DNA of 64,000 nucleotides from Pomacea canaliculata. Lineage: Eukaryota; Mollusca; Gastropoda; Architaenioglossa; Ampullariidae. The translations under genes and the position numbers were made by a program. The notes beneath the pieces were generated by a model. The model did not search any database. It saw only the letters and a program-made list of their open reading frames with translations, and was not told where the DNA came from. Position 1 is the stretch's first letter. Every line of letters begins with the position of its first letter. Below, piece by piece: positions 57,165 to 64,000 of the stretch. Where the stretch lies: contig NC_037598.1 of the NCBI RefSeq assembly GCF_003073045.1, forward strand, positions 25,791,822-25,855,821. Direction: 5' to 3'.

Positions 57165-57535
57165 GGGTGGGGAGGGCCAGAAGCTATATTATGGGACAGC
57201 CAGCCCTGTAAACAGATGCCACATACAGAGAAAGAACAGCGTGCCCGAGACCAGGGCCGCCGAGAGCCAGCCCGGGCCCCGGGACAGACGACCTCTCCGG
57301 GCCCCTTGTACTTGTAATTGTAAATTATTTTCCCAGTAAAAGAAAAGGAGAAGAAGAAAAAAAAAATCCACTGACCAAGGCCGGGCCCCCTTGACAGCCG
57401 CGGGCCCGGGTACACCAGACCCCCCTGTCCCCCCCTCTCGTCAGGCCTGCCCGAGACGAGAGTTGAACCCAGAACATCCAACCCTCACTGGACTAGTGAC
57501 AGGCGCTAACCGCTACTCAACTGGGCCGCCGCCAG
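57165..57535 (-). mobile_element. tRNA-derived SINE interrupted by a hAT MITE
   Basis: On the minus strand, from about 57530, the head reads like a degenerate tRNA. It has gcccagttgagtagcggtta (A-box region), then an anticodon-arm-like stretch, and gggttcaactctcg (B box GGTTCAACTC). The body continues on the other side of the inserted MITE (ctgtatgtggcatctgttta and following). The end of the body is a guess. Confidence 0.6.
57252..57449. mobile_element. 198-bp hAT-type MITE nested in the SINE
   Basis: A perfect eight-base target duplication, cccgagac, lies at 57244-57251 and 57450-57457. The terminal repeats CAGGGCCGCCGAGAG and (complement of the right end) CAGGCCTGACGAGAG match at 12 of 15. 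There is no coding capacity. The GC-rich ends flank an A-rich centre. Confidence 0.9.
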
Positions 57536-58284
57536 GGTCCGAGGGAGGATGTGTAGAGGACATGATGGCCTCCCATTTCTTCCACCCGGGGTAACTCGCA
57601 AAGCTAAGTTCGTTTCTAGGTTTGCGCTTCTCGTCTCCAGTGTCCACGGCGAGGGTCCTGCTGAGGTCAGCCTTTGTCACTGTCGTCAGACGAAACATCT
57701 TGTCCGGAAACGACGAGACACTGGCGACAAAGTGACGACGACTGACGACGACTGACGACCTTTGTGCTGTTGGCTGTTTCCAGCGGCGGTTCGATGCGCA
57801 GTCAGGTAAACTTGGATTTAGTCGAGAACTGACTGGCTGTAGTTTGTCATCTTTATTGTTATCTTTGTTTCCACTCTCATGGACAACTCTCAGTGCCTCG
57901 TAGGAACACAAGGTACTGCAGGCATCCAGCGGTTTCTTGATGTAAGCAAAACACGCGGCCATTGATCACGTGTGCAAACGCCTGCAGGTGTAAATTCAAA
58001 GCCACAGAGCTGAAGTGCGATGCCCGACCCCCTGCTGCTTTTTTTTTACACCGTGAGAACCGGTCTCGAGCTCTTACCTGTTGGCCCATGCTGATCAGCG
58101 CCCACTGGAGGGACGGGTGGATGGAAGGATGGAGGGATCATCGATCTCTAAAGCTGAAGTGGTGCCGTGGGTGCGGAGGGACTGCTTACCACCAACACTG
58201 AGGGCGAGGGAGGTGTTGTGATCAACGGTTCGTTGCTGGCAAATACAGAATACTACACAAACACTCGGCCACAATGAGCAGTTC

Positions 58285-58365
<81 letters not shown>
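58285..58365. repeat. (TCTG)n microsatellite
   Basis: About 20 TCTG units with one TTTG variant. Confidence 0.96.
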
Positions 58366-58529
58366 CATGATGGAAGCAAACTATTTCTGGCACTAAATTC
58401 CTAATGCATTCATGCTTCTTAAATCATTTTTTTCAACTGGAATGCTCAGTTTATTGCTGTGAACAATGATCACATATTCTTATTTGATTAAAGTGTTCGC
58501 ACACGTTCAGTCTTGTTGTTTTCCTTAGA

Positions 58530-58898
58530 CAATCCTTCAAACAATCCCACAAACAATCCTTCAAGCAATCCTTCAAACAATCCTTCAAATAAGCCTTCAA
58601 ACAAACCTTCAAACAATCCTTCAAACCAAACTTCAAACAATCCTTCAAACAATCTTTCAAACAATCCTTCAAACAATCCTTCAAACAATCCTTCAAACAA
58701 TCCTTCAAACAATCTTTCAAACAATCCTTCAAACAATCTTTCAAACAATCCTTCAAACCTTTAAACAATCCTTCAAACAATCCTTCTAACAAACCTTCAA
58801 GCAATCCTACAAACAATCCTTCAAGCAATCCTTCAAGCAATTCTTCAAACAATCCTTCTAACAATCCTTCAAACAATCCTTCAAACAATCCCTCTATT
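58530..58898. repeat. 12-bp tandem array, about 30 copies
   Basis: The unit is cttcaaacaatc with variants (cttcaagcaatc, ctttcaaacaat, cttctaacaatc). Being a multiple of three, it gives Asn/Pro/Ser or Gly/Leu/Phe-repeat open frames on the two strands. These are artefacts. Confidence 0.95.
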
Positions 58899-59419
58899 GG
58901 TCCTACAAAGTTGACCATCGGGAGGAGTCTGACCTGTGACCCACAAGGCAGACGACATACAGGTGTCGCCATTTGAAGGCGAATAGAGTGAGCAGAATAC
59001 ACTCGTCCTCCCCCACCGAGTACTGACAGTGAGTAGCGTCCCTTGAAGTCCGGGTGGCGGCGCCACACGTTGGTGTCGCTGCAGACATTCACACTCTCCT
59101 TCCATCACAGGCTGGGACGCAGGCTGGCTTCTTCCTCTCACAGGTGTGTTGACTACTGGATGCCAGTCAAACTCGCAGGTGAGTTAGTGTTCTACCTCAC
59201 AATGTGTTCATGATGACTTTTACCTTTGTTTATTAGAGAAATGTTTACTTCTGCCCGATGTGATGTCGCGAGGTCAAAATAATGGTTGTTGTTTTTGTGG
59301 TTTTAAAACCGAAATACACAGAAATGTTTGTGAGATGTTGATAGCATTGTTTGTTTTGTACCTGTGGAGGACTCGTGTTCTGGACAGGTAGCATTGAGGT
59401 GTGTAGTTACACATGCTGT

Positions 59420-59421
<2 letters not shown>

Positions 59422-59478
<57 letters not shown>
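59422..59478. repeat. (CA)n microsatellite
   Basis: Perfect dinucleotide repeat of about 28 units. Confidence 0.97.
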
Positions 59479-59479
<1 letters not shown>

Positions 59480-60544
59480 GCACAGACAAATACAGAAAAG
59501 CGTGAAGATTTGTGTTTCTGTTGTTGTCTCTTTTCTTACTCATTTTTCTATCTCTTTTCTCTTTCTCTTTTCCTCTACTCTCTCTCTCTTCGCAATCTTT
59601 TCTTCCGTGTGCCTAGACTGTCCCCCCTTCTGAAAATCCCGCAAAGTTTATTTTCTGTAAAGTGAATACACTGTGGCTGCCACTGGAAATGTTGTGATTT
59701 ACCATCTTTTCTTGGAAATATTTGTTCCTTTTTTTTTTTCTCTTCCGTTCTTTGTGTGTTGTGTGTTGGTTTGGACTGTGCTTTGTTTCTGATGTGAAAA
59801 TCCTGTTTCATCACTGAGGTGTGTGTCTCGCTTGTGTGGCTGCTGACTAAAGATTTGATTTTCTCTGTAAAACCGAGTTTTGTTGTGGACGAAGCTGAAG
59901 TGTTGTCGTCTGTCTTGCTGAGACCTTGGGACGATCCACAAACTTCAGCTTCCACCCTGTCTCGTGATAAGTCTGTGATGTTACATAACAGCAGTGTCCT
60001 ACAAGGTTGTTTTCAATACACAAATTACGAGGCTTGTCGTTTCGCTAAAATCATGGAAGCTGCAAACTGCTGTACAGGACGAGGCTCACTTTTGAGTTGT
60101 CAAGGAGATGAAGCAGGGTGCAGCATCACAACCCGTGAAAGAAGGTCCGGTACACAGACGACTATCAAAGCCAGGTTTGGTCCACTTGCATTCAACCGAG
60201 TTGTTTGCTGTCAGCTGCAGGTCATCAAAAACATTTTACACTTCAGTGTGAATGTCCAGGCAATCTCTAGTCGTAGTCATTCTGTCGATTATTTCTTATG
60301 AGCAAAGCGTCGATTGCCGCCATTTGCTGTTAAAGAGACCGTTGGTATTACTTTCAATACGGGTATCAATGGGTCCACAAACAACAACACCTTCTATGTC
60401 ATTGTGCTGGCCTCGTGCTCTAATGAGAGCAAGTGCATCAAAAGAGAGAAAGGTTAAAGGGTAAAGACCGTCAGGTCCAGCGTCAAAACAGGAAGTGACG
60501 TCAGTAAGAAAGGCATTGACTGTGGAGGATAGAGTACAGTCCTC

Positions 60545-60745
60545 TCTCTCAGTCGAGTGCATCTACCCACAGACTTGTAATCATAGAAATCTGGGCACCC
60601 GCGCTCGTCAATCAGGTTTTTCTCCACTGACCTGAGTAGGCAAGGGGAGATTACCACACAGACCCGAGCAGGTCTCGAACCAGCTGTCTTCTGCTTCACG
60701 GATGGACCACTCACCGACAAGGTTACTGCACCTGCCCTGTCCACA
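60545..60745 (-). mobile_element. tRNA-derived SINE
   Basis: On the minus strand, ggcaggtgcagtaaccttgt begins a tRNA-like head. It contains a perfect B box, GGTTCGAGACC (about 60673-60683), followed by a body of about 130 bp (ctccccttgcctactcaggt and following). The A box is degenerate. The family is not identified. Confidence 0.55.
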
Positions 60746-60766
60746 GGGTTAGGTTAGGGTTAGTTA
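60743..60766. repeat. Short telomere-like (TTAGGG) stretch
   Basis: gggttaggttagggttag sits directly beside the SINE head. Only about three units, one of them short of a G. Confidence 0.6.
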
Positions 60767-61318
60767 CCCACAGGTTCATTCCAGCTGCTGTGCGTCTGAG
60801 CATAAACCCAAGCTGGTTCACTCACCCACCCACCCACTCACTCACTCACTCACTGACTCACTCACTTTCACTCAATCTACCCGTTTACCCTGAAGTGCAG
60901 TGAAGTTAGAAAGGGAATGTGGAGCAAAGTGTCGCCAGACAGGGTCTGTGTTGGCACGGAAAGGGAAACTAACTCTCGTGGTCTGCGCTCTTGTTTCAAA
61001 GAGGAAAGAAAGACATTTTGAAGTCGCTAGCGCCCCCACAGTGTTTGTACCAAAGCGTGCAACTCTTCAAGTGCTGCTTGTGTCGCCATGGAGACCAAAC
61101 TCCGCCAGTCTGTCACACCACCCGTTACACGTCTGCTAAACCTCGGGCCGTCACCAACAGCCTCGGCTTCGTCAAGACTGTAACAGAGTGTAACACTGTA
61201 ACACATGTGACAGACTGTAACAGTGTGTGGCAGAAAATCGAAGGCACTTCCACTGCTAGATTTTTTAAGTATTTTAACTTTCAGATAGAAATTTCTATTT
61301 TTTGACAAAAGGGTGAGG

Positions 61319-61412
61319 GTCTTGTGTAATGGTAACAATAATATGTAATGTTAGTATGTAATGGTAAGAATAATATGCAGTGGTAACATGTAATGGTAAC
61401 ATGTAATGGTAG
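61319..61412. repeat. Degenerate taatggtaacatg repeats
   Basis: Short irregular units tgtaatggtaacaa, tatgtaatggtaaga and gtaatggtaacat. Confidence 0.7.
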
Positions 61413-62311
61413 TAGCAATCTCTATTTACGTGCTCCACACTGCTGATATTGAATGTGATAACACTGTGGCGCACAACATAAACTAATAAAAAGCTTGTGT
61501 AGAATTTCTGACAACAATCTGTAAACAAACAAACACCTGACTCCACAACAAGAGGCTGGAGGCTGACGGCAGCTTTGTTACAGGCGACACACAAAAGCAA
61601 ACACTGGGGAGACAACTCAATAAACAAAAGGCTGAGCACAGGGTGGACAGCAGGACAGGTGATGAAGACAACAAGATAAATAATGCAGGTGGAGGCGAGC
61701 ACACAGTGAAGTCTTATTAAAATGCTGGTAATGCTCTCTGGTCTGCCATCTTGTCACACCTCACAGCTTTCATCTTTCAGCTTTCTGTCACGCTCAGATA
61801 ATCTGGATGTTTATCTGTGAAAGATTTATCAGCAGAGATTTTATCTTCTCACAGCTTAACGGCCTTTCGCTAGGAAGCAGCTGAAGGATGACGAGAGTAA
61901 GTCACGTGATCGAAATCTTCCGGCCTCACTAGTTTATTCAGTGTAACGACGGTAGCGACGTCACCAAGTACAGGTACAGCTGTACAGTACGTTAGTAGTA
62001 GTGACGTCATCAATGAACAGGTGAAGATAATCTCAAAGGATGAGGAATCGATCCTCCCATCTACTAACGACTTTCTCCAGTTCTTACTCTCCAACATGGC
62101 GACGTGCGCAAGACGTTTAAACTAAAAACTCTGACGTCAGGAATATAAATAGATCCACTTCCGTTATCGAAGATACAGCCAATGGGAGAGCAGGAAACCT
62201 TTATTAATTACTTGTGTCCTTAGACATGTGTGACCTCTTGCTTGTGACCTCTTCCTGCTCACTGAGGTTGACAGGGAGGCTGACGGTTACAAGGGAGTTG
62301 TTTTGATGAAA

Positions 62312-62482
62312 AGCTTGATGTGAGCTGAGCTGTGTGCTGATGACCGATGACAAAGCTGATGTGAACTGAGCTGTGTGCTGATGACCGATGACAAAGCTGA
62401 TGTGAACTGAGCTGTGTGCTGATGACCGATGACAACCTGATGTGAGCTGAGCTGTGTGCTGATGACCGATGACAAAGCTGAT
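62312..62482. repeat. 41-bp tandem repeat, about 4 copies
   Basis: The unit is gatgtgaactgagctgtgtg plus ctgatgaccgatgacaaagct. The first and fourth copies have gagctgagc. Confidence 0.93.
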
Positions 62483-62940
62483 GATTGAAATCGTGTAAAG
62501 TTAACAGATCGTCAGTCAGTCTGCTGAATGTTGTGTCGCCGGCACCCCGACCTGTGAGGTGTTTGAGGAGTGAAGTGCTCTCACTCGCCGAGGTTTACCC
62601 AAGTGTCGTGCACTCCACGTTAATGTGGAAGATGACTGAGCAGTTTGATATGGCGCCGCACTTAGCTTTGTCGTCTGTCTACACATGGCGACTGAAGACC
62701 GCCATGCACCAGATGCCTTTGTCAAAATTGCAGAGCAAACATGGAGGATAAACAGAATAAACAGAATAAACAGTGCCTTGACTTGCCGACAGTTTGTTGA
62801 GTCAGACCTGACTTCTCGTGACAAGAGTCAATGAACAATTTGTCTTCACAGCGTAAGAAATCGAGCGACTGGGGCCACAGAAAATAGTGCGCGGGCGACG
62901 GACTTGTTTCCCACTGAATATTTCAGGCTTTTGGAAGAAA

Positions 62941-63005
<65 letters not shown>
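62941..63005. repeat. (TGTC)n microsatellite
   Basis: Sixteen perfect tetranucleotide units. Confidence 0.97.
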
Positions 63006-63815
63006 CAGGGATTGTAGATGGACAGATTGTGTCTCAAGAGAACGAGTGAGGTTGAATTTCAAGGAGTTACCTCCAGTTACCACAGGTCAGTGCGGTTTCT
63101 TGACTTTTGCCGCAGGACATCTGCTGATGGAGGTGAGGGTTCAAGTAAGGTCAACAGGGGTCAACAAGGCAACCCTTGTGGTAAAATGAAGCGATGGTGT
63201 ACATGAGAAAGGAATTCATCGGCGTGAAACGTTTGAGCTTTGTAATAACTGGAACACGTGACCTGACGACTTACCAGCTCGCCAACAACTCTCCGCCATC
63301 TCCACCTGCATTTCCTCCTCACCCCAGAAGTCTTCTGTATTCCTTAGCACCTCCTCTCCTTGCACGATCTCTTTAATTTTTTTTTCTTCAGATCGTCTGT
63401 GAAGTGTTCTCAGCAAAGGAGCCACAGGCCGCTGAGTTCGATTCCAATCACACGTTGTTGTCCTCTGCTCGCGGAGATCGATCTTCCTCAGCCAGTCACT
63501 CCGTCTTCCTTCTGTCCCTCCCTTGCAGTGTCGCCTTCATAATGTCGACAAGATATCATGGAAATTTGCTCGGTTTTATTTGTATTTTTATTTTGTGGTT
63601 CTCTGTATTTTTTCTTGACTTTGTTGCAATGAAGTCCCTTCCAGCGAGACACCTTTGTCTGACATCTTGGCTTTCTGGTGACCTTTACAAGATTGGCGAT
63701 AATAAGGTCAGTGACCTGGGGAAGAGAATGCTGGGTAGTGCATGTCACAGGTGTACAATACACGGTATCATCCTCTTCAATCGTGTACGTGTCTTAACTC
63801 TTTATCAAGTGTATA

Positions 63816-63816
<1 letters not shown>

Positions 63817-63902
<86 letters not shown>
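63817..63902. repeat. (ATA)n trinucleotide microsatellite
   Basis: About 28 perfect AAT units near the end of the window. Confidence 0.97.
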
Positions 63903-64000
63903 GTATTTTAAATGGTTCGTGCTGGCATTACCAGTGATGTGCTCAACCCTTCCCAGCTTCTAATGAACTCATTAACCCCTGTACTTAAGTAGTTTTAACA

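Larger units (their letters stand above)
57540..64000. other. Gene-poor right end of the window
   Basis: No exon I can support. Two longer open frames (57513-57962 minus; 59819-60301 plus) match nothing I recognise. The region is dominated by the simple repeats and the SINE-like element listed separately. Confidence 0.45.

Noticed and set aside
57513..57962. 149-codon open frame, minus strand
   Set aside because: No recognised domain, it overlaps the SINE end, and no splice partners were seen. A first exon cannot be ruled out but is not supported.
58451..59092. 213-codon Gly/Leu/Asp repeat open frame
   Set aside because: Produced by the 12-bp array at 58530-58898.
59819..60301. 160-codon open frame with many cysteines, plus strand
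   Set aside because: No family match or splice context. Another frame on the opposite strand is nearly as long, so it is probably chance.

Overview
This is animal nuclear DNA. It has intron-rich genes with GT-AG introns, GC-richer exons inside AT-richer introns, dozens of micro- and minisatellites, and several kinds of transposon (an L1/Tx1-like LINE, pogo/Tigger, hAT MITEs, tRNA-derived SINEs). The genes and elements suggest a lophotrochozoan, probably a mollusc such as a gastropod. That is an inference; there is no rRNA or mitochondrial marker to fix it.

Layout. (1) 2263-6087, plus strand: a tetraspanin in eight coding exons, with an apparent one-base insertion in exon 2. (2) 8094-10925, minus strand, tail-to-tail with the tetraspanin: a class A, aminergic-like GPCR in five coding exons, with an apparent one-base deletion in exon 3. 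(3) 13982-18701, minus: a secreted protein with two fasciclin (FAS1) domains, six coding exons, fully in frame. (4) About 18.8-30.6 kb: no recognisable gene, but many tandem arrays and a decayed LINE. (5) 30735-47901, plus: a 19-exon receptor gene, about 1658 residues, with every splice phase consistent. (6) 48-64 kb: probable 3' UTR, then gene-poor DNA with SINE-like elements, a hAT MITE nested in a SINE, and many simple repeats.

The most interesting object is the 30.7-47.9 kb gene. It encodes two consecutive metabotropic-glutamate-receptor-type Venus flytrap (VFT) domains, each followed by only a stub of the cysteine-rich linker. After these come one transmembrane helix (no 7TM domain) and a cytoplasmic tail of about 590 residues. 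The tail has a C-terminal PDZ ligand, two ITIM-consensus tyrosines, a YxN motif and a CAG-encoded glutamine run. By eye, both VFTs keep most of the amino-acid-binding residues of mGluR1, with complementary losses. I know of no named family with this architecture, but I could not search databases.

Other points: tandem arrays that run up to splice acceptors in two genes, a hAT MITE inserted 15 bp from a splice donor, a 74-bp perfect palindrome in an intron, and a Tigger element that has lost its catalytic region but kept perfect inverted ends. All three membrane proteins are cell-surface types and the FAS1 protein is secreted, but nothing in the sequence shows that the four genes act together.
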